From Enterococcus sp. DIV1094 (lineage in GTDB: Bacteria > Bacillota > Bacilli > Lactobacillales > Enterococcaceae): a stretch of DNA of 64,000 nucleotides. Location: positions 2,107,001-2,171,000 of the forward strand of contig NZ_CP147250.1 of NCBI RefSeq assembly GCF_017316305.2, read 5' to 3'. Positions 25,001 through 33,778 of the stretch are shown one piece after another; the first letter of the stretch is position 1, and each line of letters begins with the position of its first letter. The notes below the pieces were generated by a model. The model was not told the origin of the DNA, did not search any database, and worked only from the letters and a program-made list of their open reading frames with translations. The translations under genes were made by a program, and so were the position numbers.

Positions 25001-27859
25001 TTGGCAAAACGAATTGACCGAATTTATACGTATGTCAAAGAAAAGACCGCTCATTTATCAATAGAAGAAAATGATCAAGGCGTAACGACCCAAGAGATTG
25101 CTGAAGTTTTGGGTATCCAGCGTACCAATAGCAGTAAAGATCTTAACAAACTAGTACGCGAAGGAAAGCTAAAGAAAATGGATGGTCGTCCGGTTCGGTA
25201 TGTCTACCAAGAGAGTCCAATCACAGAAAAACCATTAACCAAATATGTACCAAGTTATAAAGAAGAAATGACTGGTGTGAAAAAGCCGAGTCTTCAAGTA
25301 GATACGAAGGATATCTTTGCCAAGATCATCGGGGCAAATGGCAGTATGAAAAACTCAGTGGAGCAAGCCAAGGCGGCGATTTTATATCCGCCAAGAGGAC
25401 TGAACTGTTTGATCACTGGGCCAACGGGATCAGGAAAAACCTATTTTGCTCATGCGATGTTTCATTTTGCTAAAACGAACCATGTAGTGGAAGATGATAC
25501 AGAACTGATCGTCTTCAACTGTGCCGATTACGCGAATAACCCTGAATTACTGATGAGTCATCTTTTTGGCTATGTCAAAGGTGCATTTACAGGTGCAGAA
25601 GAAGAGAAAATGGGGATCATTGACCAAGCAGATGGTGGAATGCTTTTCTTGGATGAGATCCATCGCCTGCCTCCTGAAGGACAAGAAATGATTTTTTACT
25701 TTATGGATCATGGCACGTATAGTCGATTGGGTGAAACAACAAAATCTCATGAAGCGAATGTTCGGATCGTCGGTGCCACGACGGAAGATCCAGGTTCGGC
25801 ACTACTTGAAACGTTCGTTCGTCGTATCCCTATCAACATCAAGTTGCCTGCTTTTGATCGACGTCCAGCAAATGAAAAAATCGATTTAGTCAAAATCATG
25901 ATTGCTCACGAAGCCAATCGTACACAAAGAAAAATCTCTTTGACAGAAGATGTTGTGAAAGCGCTAATAGGGAGTGTCACTTACGGGAATATCGGACAGC
26001 TGAAGTCGAATATCCAATTAGTTTGTGCGCGTGGATTTTTGAATCACATGAATAAACCTGAAATATCGATCACGATCGATGATTTGACGGAAGGGATTCG
26101 TAGTGGGTTGATCCAATTGGCAAGTAATCGGAAAGAGATGGCAGAGTTATCTAAGATTCTTGACCCAAAAATCACAGTATTTCCGAACGATGATGTGATG
26201 CAGTTACAGGCGGACTCTTATGAGTTACCTTACAATTTATACGATATTATTGGCGATAAAGCAGCATTGCTGAAGTCAGACGGATTGGACCAAGAAGCCA
26301 TCAATCATTTTATCTCAACGGATATCAATATCCATTTAAAGTCATTCTACAAAGATCATGGATTTTCATTTAATGCTGACAATAAGTTAGCAGAGTTTGT
26401 CGATCCTAAAATCATTGAAGTAACGAATCAGATTTATATGATGGTCAAACAATCATTACCTTATGAATTTCAACAAAACTTTATTTATGCGATGAGTCTT
26501 CATATCAGTTCTTTTCTAAAACGAATCCATTTAGGGGAAGAGCGTCATACGAATGATAATATTCGTGAAATGGCGATCGATTTCCCTGAGGAATATTCGT
26601 TGGCCAAGGAAGTACGGCAACATATCGAAGCGTATTTCCAAGTGGATATCCCAGAAAGTGAAGATTACTATTTGACCGTTTTACTTGTCTCGTTACGAGC
26701 GAATCAAGCAAGCGGTCGGATCGGTGTCGTTGTAGCTGCACATGGCAATAGTACGGCGAGCAGTATGGTCCAAGTGGTGCAACAGTTGCTTGATGCGGAT
26801 AATGTTCGTGCAGTGGATATGCCGCTAGATATGGACCCGAAAACGGCATTGAGTCGGATCGAACGTAGTGTGCAAGAAGTAGATGAAGGAAGTGGAACGA
26901 TTCTTTTAGTAGATATGGGGTCACTTGCGTCCTTCAATACACAGATCCAACAAGATACTGGTATTCCAGTCCGAACGGTCGATATGGTCACGACTTCTTT
27001 AGTTTTAGAAACGGTGCGTAAAGTTTCTGTACTAGGAACAGACCTTGATCTACTTTATGAATCCTTGAAGAATTTTCGAGGTTATGCTGAGGTTTCATCT
27101 GGAGAGGTCAGTAAAGAAGTGACGGATAAACAACGAAAAGCAGTAGTGGCGATCTGTGCGTCAGGCGAAGGAACGGCACAACGGATCAAATCTTTGATTG
27201 AACGAGCAGTCAGCAAAAGGCAAGAAGCCCAATTAGAAGTGATTGCATTGTCGATCGTTGATTTGAAAACAAAACTACCAGAGATTCAAAAAAACTATCA
27301 AATCATTGCAACGACAGGAATCACTGATCCACACATCGCTGCACCATTTATTCCTTTAGAGCGATTTATTGATCAAAATATTGAAGTGATTTTAGATCAA
27401 CTATTATTGGAGTCAGAATTAGACGAAACGGAAGATGTGTTGTTGAATGAAGAGACAGCTAAAACGACATGTGTGTCATTTATCGCTGAGAATTTTACAT
27501 TTATCAATGGAGAAAAGTTGATCGATCCTCTTTGGAGATTTGCAGATGGCTTAATGGATTCAGCAGGTATCGACGTCAAAGAATACGGATTTATGATCAA
27601 CTTGGTCTTGCATACAGCAGGAATGATCGAGCGTGTCATTTTAGATGAGCCGCTTTCTGTCGAAAGACAAGAGGATCATTTGATTGAAAATGACCCGTTG
27701 TATGTAAAAGTAATTGAGCCGTTAAACGATTTAGAAGAAAAGATCAAAGTGAAATTTCCGTTGGAAGAAGTGTATTATCTGTTGAAGATGATCAACAACC
27801 ATTTAGAGAAAAAAGAATACACTAATGAGGATATACACAAAAAAGATACACTATTGTAG
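25001..27859 (+). CDS. mptR: Sigma-54-dependent activator of mannose PTS (LevR/ManR family)
   Basis: 952 residues, full length for LevR-type activators. Order: N-terminal helix-turn-helix (about 25-70); AAA+ domain with Walker A GPTGSGKT (about 140), the sigma-54 contact GAFTGA (194-199) and DEIHRLP; PRD1 with LHISSFLKR; EIIA-Man-like domain with AAHGNSTA; EIIB-Gat-like domain with ICASGEGTA; and PRD2 with VLHTAGMIER. All expected phosphorylation residues are present, so PTS phosphorylation should set its activity. I start at TTG 25001 behind AAAAGGGG; an earlier ATT-region start lacks a ribosome site. It lies directly upstream of the -24/-12 promoter that it should activate. Confidence 0.96.
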   Translation: MAKRIDRIYTYVKEKTAHLSIEENDQGVTTQEIAEVLGIQRTNSSKDLNKLVREGKLKKMDGRPVRYVYQESPITEKPLTKYVPSYKEEMTGVKKPSLQVDTKDIFAKIIGANGSMKNSVEQAKAAILYPPRGLNCLITGPTGSGKTYFAHAMFHFAKTNHVVEDDTELIVFNCADYANNPELLMSHLFGYVKGAFTGAEEEKMGIIDQADGGMLFLDEIHRLPPEGQEMIFYFMDHGTYSRLGETTKSHEANVRIVGATTEDPGSALLETFVRRIPINIKLPAFDRRPANEKIDLVKIMIAHEANRTQRKISLTEDVVKALIGSVTYGNIGQLKSNIQLVCARGFLNHMNKPEISITIDDLTEGIRSGLIQLASNRKEMAELSKILDPKITVFPNDDVMQLQADSYELPYNLYDIIGDKAALLKSDGLDQEAINHFISTDINIHLKSFYKDHGFSFNADNKLAEFVDPKIIEVTNQIYMMVKQSLPYEFQQNFIYAMSLHISSFLKRIHLGEERHTNDNIREMAIDFPEEYSLAKEVRQHIEAYFQVDIPESEDYYLTVLLVSLRANQASGRIGVVVAAHGNSTASSMVQVVQQLLDADNVRAVDMPLDMDPKTALSRIERSVQEVDEGSGTILLVDMGSLASFNTQIQQDTGIPVRTVDMVTTSLVLETVRKVSVLGTDLDLLYESLKNFRGYAEVSSGEVSKEVTDKQRKAVVAICASGEGTAQRIKSLIERAVSKRQEAQLEVIALSIVDLKTKLPEIQKNYQIIATTGITDPHIAAPFIPLERFIDQNIEVILDQLLLESELDETEDVLLNEETAKTTCVSFIAENFTFINGEKLIDPLWRFADGLMDSAGIDVKEYGFMINLVLHTAGMIERVILDEPLSVERQEDHLIENDPLYVKVIEPLNDLEEKIKVKFPLEEVYYLLKMINNHLEKKEYTNEDIHKKDTLL

Positions 27860-27877
27860 TGTATCTTTTTTGTGTAT
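27833..27877. repeat. 45-bp perfect palindrome at the end of mptR (terminator and possible activator site)
   Basis: Arms of 21 bp (27833-27853 and 27857-27877) match perfectly around TTG; the mptR stop codon lies at 27857-27859. The right arm contains T6, so it may end mptR transcription. The motif AGTGTATCTTTTT of the right arm occurs again as a direct copy at 27903-27915 just before the -24 element, and ATACACTA occurs once more at 27818. This clustering suggests binding sites for MptR. Confidence 0.75.
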
Positions 27878-27919
27878 TGTATAAGAAACCATTAAATAAA
27901 GCAGTGTATCTTTTTAAAG

Positions 27920-27936
27920 TTGGCACGGTTCTTGCT
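27920..27936 (+). promoter_or_regulatory. Sigma-54 (-24/-12) promoter of mannose PTS operon
   Basis: TTGGCACGGTTCTTGCT matches the RpoN consensus TGGCAC-N5-TTGCW exactly; the GG (27922-27923) and GC (27934-27935) are 12 bp apart. Transcription should begin near 27947. A short hairpin (27963-27984) follows in the leader. Confidence 0.96.
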
Positions 27937-28022
27937 TTTAATAAAGTGTGCTTAACGGAGATTCTTCCTATACGAGTAGGAAGATGTTTTGCGTAGTGAT
28001 TTTAAAAGAAGGAGATTTACGA

Positions 28023-28514
28023 ATGGATATTCGATTAGCACGTATAGATGATCGTTTGATCCATGGGCAAGTTGCAACTGTCTGGTCTAAATTGACTGGC
28101 GTTGAACGTATCATCGTCATCAGTGACGTAGTAGCAAAAGATAAGTTACGAAAGTTTCTTTTAAAAGAAGCTGCTCCTCCAGGGATCATGGCAAATGTCA
28201 TCACAGTCGAAAAGATGATCCAGATTTTTGAGAGCGGACTCTTAGCGAGAACGAAAGTGATGCTTTTGTTTACGAATCCTAAAGACGTTGAAAAAATTGT
28301 CCGAAGTGGTATCCGACTGAATTCTCTAAATATCGGAGGAATGAGTTTTTCTGAAGGGAAAACCATGATCACAAATTTTGTGTCCGTCGATCAACGAGAT
28401 ATTGAAGCCTTCCATTTTTTGGATGGACAAGGTGTCGAACTGGAGATTCGGAAAGTACCCGCAGATCGGAAAATCTTTTTGATGGAATTGCTGACCAAAG
28501 CCAAAAAAGCATAA
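28023..28514 (+). CDS. Stand-alone mannose-family PTS IIB protein
   Basis: 163 residues. The phosphorylated histidine is in IDDRLIHGQVATVW (His about 14). It resembles the IIB half of the IIAB protein encoded next but has diverged in the middle. It is the first gene behind the sigma-54 promoter; E. faecalis has the same extra IIB at this position. It may act as an alternative IIB or as a regulatory phosphate carrier toward MptR; this is inference. ATG follows AAGGAGATT. A 102-bp gap with a small palindrome (28582-28597) precedes the next gene. Confidence 0.93.
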   Translation: MDIRLARIDDRLIHGQVATVWSKLTGVERIIVISDVVAKDKLRKFLLKEAAPPGIMANVITVEKMIQIFESGLLARTKVMLLFTNPKDVEKIVRSGIRLNSLNIGGMSFSEGKTMITNFVSVDQRDIEAFHFLDGQGVELEIRKVPADRKIFLMELLTKAKKA

Positions 28515-28616
28515 AATTGTTGTTGCGTAACGGTCAAATGTATCTGTTGTAAGAGGAAAGCACTTATTTTTTTATTTTTGATTTTGTTACAACAAAAAGA
28601 AGTAGGAGGTATAAAT

Positions 28617-29588
28617 ATGGTAGGGATTATCCTTGCAAGTCATGGGCAATTTGCTGAAGGAATCTTACAGTCGGGTTCAATGATCTTTGGCGAACAAGAA
28701 AACGTCAAAGCTGTTGTTTTACAACCGAGTGAAGGTCCAGATGACTTGAGAGCCAAATTAGAAGAAGCAGTCGCTTCCTTCGATAACCAAGACGAAGTCT
28801 TATTCTTAGTTGATTTATGGGGCGGAACTCCGTTCAATCAATCAAACACATTATTTGAAGAACACAAAGATAAGTGGGCAATCGTAAGTGGTTTGAACTT
28901 GCCTATGCTGATCGAAGCATATGCTTCACGTTTTTCAATGGAATCAGCGCATGAAATTGCTGCTCATATCATTGAAACAGCAAAAGAAGGTGTGAAAGTC
29001 AAACCAGAAGAATTAGAGCCAGTAGTAGAAACTAAAGCTGCAGGACAAGAAGCTAGTACTTCAGGAGCACCTGGTAAATTCACTTATGTATTAGCACGTA
29101 TTGATTCACGTTTGTTGCACGGACAAGTAGCAACTGCTTGGACAAAAACAACAAAACCAACACGTATCATCGTTGTATCTGATGCTGTAGCAAAAGATGA
29201 ATTACGTAAAAAATTGATCCAACAAGCTGCACCTCCTGGGGTAAAAGCTCACGTTGTACCAGTTGAACAAATGATCAAACTTGCAAAAGACGATCAACAT
29301 TTTGGTGGACAACGCGCATTGCTATTGTTTGAAAATCCTCAAGATGTCGTGCGTGCAGTTGAAGGTGGCGTACCACTAGAAACAGTGAACGTCGGTTCAA
29401 TGGCGCATTCTCCAGGTAAAGTACAACCAAATAAAGTACTTGCTTTCAGTCAAGATGATATTGACTCATTCAATAAATTGAAAGAATCTGGCGTGAAATT
29501 CGATGTACGTAAAGTACCGAATGACTCTAAAGGAAACATGGATGAAATTTTGAAAAAAGCGCAAGATGAATTGAAAAATCGTGCTTAA
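28617..29588 (+). CDS. manX: Mannose PTS IIAB component
   Basis: 323 residues. The IIA domain (about 1-135) has its active histidine in ILASHGQFAEG (His about 9); a linker rich in Glu/Ala/Ser (about 137-160) leads to the IIB domain with RIDSRLLHGQVATAW. It takes phosphate from HPr and passes it to incoming mannose, glucose or glucosamine. Start at ATG 28617 after TAGGAGGT. Codon choice is clearly more biased than in nearby genes, fitting high expression. In E. faecalis this is MptAB. Confidence 0.97.
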   Translation: MVGIILASHGQFAEGILQSGSMIFGEQENVKAVVLQPSEGPDDLRAKLEEAVASFDNQDEVLFLVDLWGGTPFNQSNTLFEEHKDKWAIVSGLNLPMLIEAYASRFSMESAHEIAAHIIETAKEGVKVKPEELEPVVETKAAGQEASTSGAPGKFTYVLARIDSRLLHGQVATAWTKTTKPTRIIVVSDAVAKDELRKKLIQQAAPPGVKAHVVPVEQMIKLAKDDQHFGGQRALLLFENPQDVVRAVEGGVPLETVNVGSMAHSPGKVQPNKVLAFSQDDIDSFNKLKESGVKFDVRKVPNDSKGNMDEILKKAQDELKNRA

Positions 29589-29620
29589 TTAATTATCAGA
29601 AAAAATGGAGGATTACTATC

Positions 29621-30427
29621 ATGGATTTAAATATTATTCAAGTGATCTTAGTCATCATCGTCGCATTTTTAGCTGGTATGGAAGGAATTCTTGATGAATT
29701 TCAATTCCATCAACCAGTTGTTGCATGTACGTTGATCGGCTTAGTAACTGGAAATCTAGTTCCTTGTCTTATCTTAGGTGGTACATTACAAATGATCGCG
29801 CTAGGTTGGGCAAATATCGGTGCCGCTGTCGCTCCCGATGCTGCTTTAGCATCTGTTGCATCTGCAATTATTTTAGTTTTAGGTGGTCAAGGTTCAGCCG
29901 GCGTTTCTTCAGCGATCGCGATTGCTGTGCCACTAGCTGTTGCTGGTTTATTGTTAACAATCATTTGTCGTACGATTGCGACAGCGTTTGTTCATTTGAT
30001 GGATGCTGCTGCAAAAGAAGGTAACTTTAGAAAAGTTGAATTATGGCACATTGTTGCAATCTGTATGCAAGGTGTTCGTATTGCAATCCCTGCTGGTTTG
30101 ATCTTAGCAATCGGTGAAGGTCCAGTAAGAAGCTTACTTGAATCTATGCCAGTTTGGTTAACAGACGGATTAGCTATCGGTGGTGGAATGGTCGTTGCCG
30201 TTGGTTACGCAATGGTTATCAACATGATGGCTACAAAAGAAGTATGGCCATTCTTTGCAATCGGTTTTGTTTTGGCAACTGTATCAGAAATCACTCTTAT
30301 CGGTCTAGGCGCAATCGGTATTGCTTTAGCTCTTATTTACTTGGCACTTTCTAAACAAGGTGGTTCAGGTAACGGCGGAAGCTCAAATACTGGTGACCCA
30401 CTAGGCGATATCATCGATAACTATTAA
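29621..30427 (+). CDS. manY: Mannose PTS IIC component
   Basis: 268 residues, mostly hydrophobic, with the family patterns GMEGILDEFQFHQPVVAC and GGTLQMIALGWANIGAA near the N-terminus. With IID it forms the membrane channel for mannose-family sugars and is a common receptor for class IIa bacteriocins in Enterococcus and Listeria. The ATG at 29621 follows GGAGGATTACTATC. The C-terminus ends in a Gly/Ser-rich tail. Confidence 0.98.
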   Translation: MDLNIIQVILVIIVAFLAGMEGILDEFQFHQPVVACTLIGLVTGNLVPCLILGGTLQMIALGWANIGAAVAPDAALASVASAIILVLGGQGSAGVSSAIAIAVPLAVAGLLLTIICRTIATAFVHLMDAAAKEGNFRKVELWHIVAICMQGVRIAIPAGLILAIGEGPVRSLLESMPVWLTDGLAIGGGMVVAVGYAMVINMMATKEVWPFFAIGFVLATVSEITLIGLGAIGIALALIYLALSKQGGSGNGGSSNTGDPLGDIIDNY

Positions 30428-30443
30428 AGGAGGCGTTCACGAA

Positions 30444-31358
30444 ATGGCAGAAGAAAGAATTCAATTATCTAAAAAAGATCGTATTTCTGTTTGGTTGCGT
30501 TCGACTTTCCTTCAAGGATCTTGGAACTACGAACGTATGCAAAATGGTGGTTGGGCATTCTCAATGATCCCAGCGATCAAGAAATTATATAAAACAAAAG
30601 AAGACCGTGCGGCTGCGTTGACACGTCATTTAGAGTTTTTCAACACACATCCATACGTTGCTTCACCAATCATCGGGGTAACTCTTGCACTAGAAGAAGA
30701 ACGTGCAAATGGCGCACCTGTTGATGATGTTGCGATTCAAGGGGTTAAGGTTGGTATGATGGGTCCTTTAGCTGGTATCGGTGATCCAGTCTTCTGGTTT
30801 ACAGTAAGACCGATCCTTGGTGCTTTAGCAGCTTCTCTAGCGATGGCTGGTAACATCTTAGGCCCAATCATTTATTTCGTTGCTTGGAATATCATCCGTA
30901 TGGCATTTATGTGGTACACACAAGAATTCGGCTACAAAGCTGGTTCTAAAATCACAGAAGATTTATCTGGTGGATTGTTGCAAGATATCACTAAAGGTGC
31001 TTCAATCTTAGGGATGTTCATCTTAGGTTCATTAGTTAACCGTTGGGTATCTATTGGTTTCGCACCAGTAGTATCAGAAGTTAAACTTGACGATGGCGCG
31101 TTCATTGACTGGAGCAGCTTACCTGCAGGTGCTGAAGGAATCAAGAGTGCTTTGGAACAACAAGCAGCTGGACTTTCTCTATCTGAATACAAAGTAACAA
31201 CATTACAAGACAACTTAGACAGCTTGATCCCTGGATTAGCTGCATTGTTACTAACATTGTTCTGTATGTGGTTATTGAAGAAAAAAGTTTCACCAATCGT
31301 TATCATTCTTGGATTATTCGTAGTGGGTATCGTATTCCACTTGATCGGTTTAATGTAA
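30444..31358 (+). CDS. manZ: Mannose PTS IID component
   Basis: 304 residues. Characteristic segments: SWNYERMQNGGWAFSMIPA near residue 26, GVKVGMMGPLAGIGDPVFW near 104, and a C-terminal hydrophobic anchor. IID works with IIC in sugar transport and is the second part of the class IIa bacteriocin receptor. The ATG at 30444 follows AAAGGAGGCG, 16 bp after manY. A terminator follows at 31377-31417. Confidence 0.98.
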   Translation: MAEERIQLSKKDRISVWLRSTFLQGSWNYERMQNGGWAFSMIPAIKKLYKTKEDRAAALTRHLEFFNTHPYVASPIIGVTLALEEERANGAPVDDVAIQGVKVGMMGPLAGIGDPVFWFTVRPILGALAASLAMAGNILGPIIYFVAWNIIRMAFMWYTQEFGYKAGSKITEDLSGGLLQDITKGASILGMFILGSLVNRWVSIGFAPVVSEVKLDDGAFIDWSSLPAGAEGIKSALEQQAAGLSLSEYKVTTLQDNLDSLIPGLAALLLTLFCMWLLKKKVSPIVIILGLFVVGIVFHLIGLM

Positions 31359-31376
31359 TCTAAAGGAATAAAAGAT

Positions 31377-31417
31377 AAGCTGTGACAGAAATCAATCATT
31401 GATTTTTGTTGCAGCTT
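31377..31417 (+). terminator. Terminator of mannose PTS operon
   Basis: AAGCTG...AAATCA pairs with TGATTT...CAGCTT (31377-31417) with internal mismatches, followed by T6. Confidence 0.88.
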
Positions 31418-31578
31418 TTTTCTTGAAACGTATCGAGATTGGTCTCTTCAATCGTCCTGTTACATCAGGGAGTGAATGGGAGAAACTGTTCGTTGAAGGT
31501 AGTGTCTATGCTCGAAAAGGCATATAATTTATGATAAGATGACCTTGATATAGAAGCGAAAACTTGTGAGTATAAGTG

Positions 31579-31598
31579 AGGTCAACCGCTTCTGACCT
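31579..31598 (+). promoter_or_regulatory. Leader hairpin before manO
   Basis: AGGTCA (31579-31584) and TGACCT (31593-31598) form a 6-bp stem, loop of 8, with outer partial pairing, followed by ACCTTCTTTTAC. A possible -10 (TATAAT) lies about 50 bp upstream in AAGGCATATAATTTATG. It could be an attenuator, but the T-tract is poor. Confidence 0.4.
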
Positions 31599-31650
31599 AC
31601 CTTCTTTTACTTAATATAACTTTAGATTGATTAGAAATGGAGTGATTGAA

Positions 31651-32025
31651 ATGGTCCAATCGCTGAATACAAAAGTGGACTTAACGATGAATGCCACCTC
31701 TTATCTAGGGGTAGCAGAATATGGAAAAATCATGATCGGGGATAAAGGATTTGAATTTTACAACGATCGCGATGCACGTAAATTTGTGCAGATCCCTTGG
31801 GAAGAGGTCGATGTAGTAATTGCCTCAGTGATGTTCAAAGGGAAATGGATTCCCCGTTTTGCGATTCGAACAAAGAAAAATGGGACGTATTCATTTTCTG
31901 CTAAGCGCCCCAAGGAAGTTTTACGAGCAGTTCGAAAATATGTCGACCCAAGTCACATGGTGCGCTCTCTCAGTTTGTTCGACGTAGTCAAACGAGGTGT
32001 GATTGGTATTTTTAAGCGTAAATGA
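31651..32025 (+). CDS. manO: DUF956 family protein (ManO-like)
   Basis: 124 residues. The sequence (VDLTMNATSYLGVAEYGKIMIGDKGFEFYN, with KGKWIPRFAIRTK) is a typical DUF956 protein; such genes follow mannose PTS operons in lactic acid bacteria and ManO is reported as a regulator of that PTS. It has no membrane segment. I start at ATG 31651, seven bases after GGAGTG; an earlier in-frame start at 31627 lacks a ribosome site. It is transcribed separately from the PTS operon, beyond its terminator. Confidence 0.88.
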   Translation: MVQSLNTKVDLTMNATSYLGVAEYGKIMIGDKGFEFYNDRDARKFVQIPWEEVDVVIASVMFKGKWIPRFAIRTKKNGTYSFSAKRPKEVLRAVRKYVDPSHMVRSLSLFDVVKRGVIGIFKRK

Positions 32026-32102
32026 TCTGTAGCGAACCCTCATCGTTTGCTTGGTTTTTATTTCTTATGATAAACTTAAGAAGTAAAGAGGGAGGTTATA
32101 CG

Positions 32103-32348
32103 ATGAGTTGGTTATGGACATTGATTGTTGGTGCGATCATTGGAGCGATTGCTGGAGCAATCACAAGTAAAGGAAATTCAATGGGATGCATCACAAATAT
32201 TATTGCTGGTTTGATTGGTTCAACGATCGGTCAAGCGATTTTTGGCAACTGGGGACCGAGCGCTGCTGGTATGGCACTTATTCCATCTATTTTAGGGGCA
32301 GTGATCTTAGTTGCAGTTGTTTCATTTTTCTTTGGCAAAAGATCTTAG
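32103..32348 (+). CDS. GlsB/YeaQ/YmgE family small membrane protein
   Basis: 81 residues, three hydrophobic Gly-rich segments (about 3-22, 30-48 and 56-76), pattern WTLIVGAIIGAIAGAIT...GCITNIIAGLIGSTIG. The family is linked to general stress (GlsB in E. faecalis); function unclear. The ATG at 32103 follows GGGAGGTTATACG. A strong terminator follows. Confidence 0.92.
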   Translation: MSWLWTLIVGAIIGAIAGAITSKGNSMGCITNIIAGLIGSTIGQAIFGNWGPSAAGMALIPSILGAVILVAVVSFFFGKRS

Positions 32349-32361
32349 AAATAAAAGTATG

Positions 32362-32401
32362 AAGCGTTTTGACTTGAGTGAAAGTTCAAGTCAGAACGCT
32401 T
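32362..32401 (+). terminator. Terminator after GlsB-like gene
   Basis: AAGCGTT-tt-GACTTGA pairs with TTCAAGTC-ag-AACGCTT (32362-32401). Confidence 0.85.
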
Positions 32402-32499
32402 TGTTCGTTTCTATTGAGGGAATTTATCTTTCTTATGCCTATAAAAAAGAAAGTTTGCTATAATGATAAAAAGAGTGCAAAGAAAGAAGGAATTTACAC

Positions 32500-33564
32500 A
32501 TGATGTTACGAGTAGAAAAGTTACGCAAAAAAATGCGAGAAGCGAATCTAGATTCATTTTTAGTGACAAGTCCTTACAATCTCCGCTATTTGACAAACTT
32601 TACCGGAACGACTGGTTTAGCTGTGATCACATTAGATAAAGCTTTTTTTATTACGGATTTTCGTTATACAGAACAAGCAGCAGCACAAGCACAAGGCTTT
32701 GAGATCATCAAAAATGTTGCCCCTATCTTTGAAGAAGTAGCAGATTTGACGCACAAAGAAGGTTTGAAAAATCTAGCGTTTGAAGAACGTACAGTATCAT
32801 TTTTAGAGTATTCGGTATTAGAAGAATTACTTGATGCAGAATTGATCCCTGTTTCTGACATGATCGAAGAATTGCGTGAAGTAAAAGATGACGATGAATT
32901 AGTGATCATTGAAAAAGCATGTAGTATCGCTGACATGGCGTATGATCATATCCTAAAAATGATCCAACCAGGCATGACAGAGATCGAAGTTGCGAACCAA
33001 TTAGATTTCTATATGCGCTCACTAGGTGCATCCGGTGTATCTTTTGAAACGATCGTGGCAAGTGGCGTTCGTTCCGCAATGCCACATGGTGTTGCTAGCA
33101 AAAAGATCATTGAACAAGGGGATTTGATCACGATCGACTTTGGCTGTTACTACGAAGGCTATGTTTCTGATATGACTCGTACTTTTGCGATCGGTGATCC
33201 AGGAGAAAAGCTGAAAGAAATCTATCAAATCGTCTTGGATGCTCAATTAGCAGTGTTAGAAGCTGCTAAACCAGGTGTGACAGGAATCCAGCTTGATGCA
33301 GTGGCTAGAGACTATATCAGTAAACATGGTTACGGTGAAGCATTTGGTCATTCGACTGGCCACGGTATTGGGTTAGAGATCCACGAAGGGCCTAATGTAT
33401 CTTCTCGTGCAGAGAAGCCGTTTGTTGTTGGTAATGTCATCACAGATGAACCAGGTATTTACTTACCAGGAATTGGCGGGGTCCGGATCGAAGATGATCT
33501 GTTGATCACGGCTGAAGGAAATCGGGTGTTGACTCACTCACCAAAAGAATTGATTATTTTATGA
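32500..33564 (+). CDS. M24 family Xaa-Pro dipeptidase/aminopeptidase
   Basis: 354 residues. N-terminal creatinase-like domain (1-125) and C-terminal pita-bread domain with the dinuclear metal ligands in TIDFGCYYEGYVSDMTRTF (two Asp), FGHSTGHGIGLEIHE (His), DEPGIYL (Glu) and GVRIEDD (Glu). It cleaves peptides next to proline. Equivalent of Bacillus YqhT. ATG 32500 (a second ATG at 32503) follows AAGGAATTTACAC. In Bacillus efp follows this gene; here it does not. Confidence 0.93.
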   Translation: MMLRVEKLRKKMREANLDSFLVTSPYNLRYLTNFTGTTGLAVITLDKAFFITDFRYTEQAAAQAQGFEIIKNVAPIFEEVADLTHKEGLKNLAFEERTVSFLEYSVLEELLDAELIPVSDMIEELREVKDDDELVIIEKACSIADMAYDHILKMIQPGMTEIEVANQLDFYMRSLGASGVSFETIVASGVRSAMPHGVASKKIIEQGDLITIDFGCYYEGYVSDMTRTFAIGDPGEKLKEIYQIVLDAQLAVLEAAKPGVTGIQLDAVARDYISKHGYGEAFGHSTGHGIGLEIHEGPNVSSRAEKPFVVGNVITDEPGIYLPGIGGVRIEDDLLITAEGNRVLTHSPKELIIL

Positions 33565-33711
33565 TCGATTAGCCTTTTTCAATAAATGTAAATGTCAAAA
33601 CTCAGACTTTGTTATAGAAAATGGGCTCATTTAATGATACACTATAAGAGAAATCAAGCGATTGTAAACGGCGCGTTTTTCACGCATGACTGATTTACAG
33701 GCGACAGTTTT

Positions 33712-33757
33712 CCTAGGTACATGAACGGAGCTTATTGAAGTGAGGGATGTACGTAGG
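33712..33757 (+). promoter_or_regulatory. Structured leader hairpin before the Asp23-like gene
   Basis: CCTA-g-GTACAT (33712-33722) pairs with ATGTAC-g-TAGG (33747-33757), a 10-bp stem with one internal mismatch and a 24-base loop. It ends three bases before the AAAGGAGG ribosome site (about 33760-33767), so it could affect translation. The 214-bp gap has no gene. Confidence 0.55.
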
Positions 33758-33778
33758 CAAAAGGAGGAATAAATAAAA

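Noticed and set aside
28582..28597. TTTTGTTACAACAAAA palindrome between IIB and IIAB genes
   Set aside because: Too short and AT-only to be a terminator; it may be an RNA processing site but nothing further supports it.
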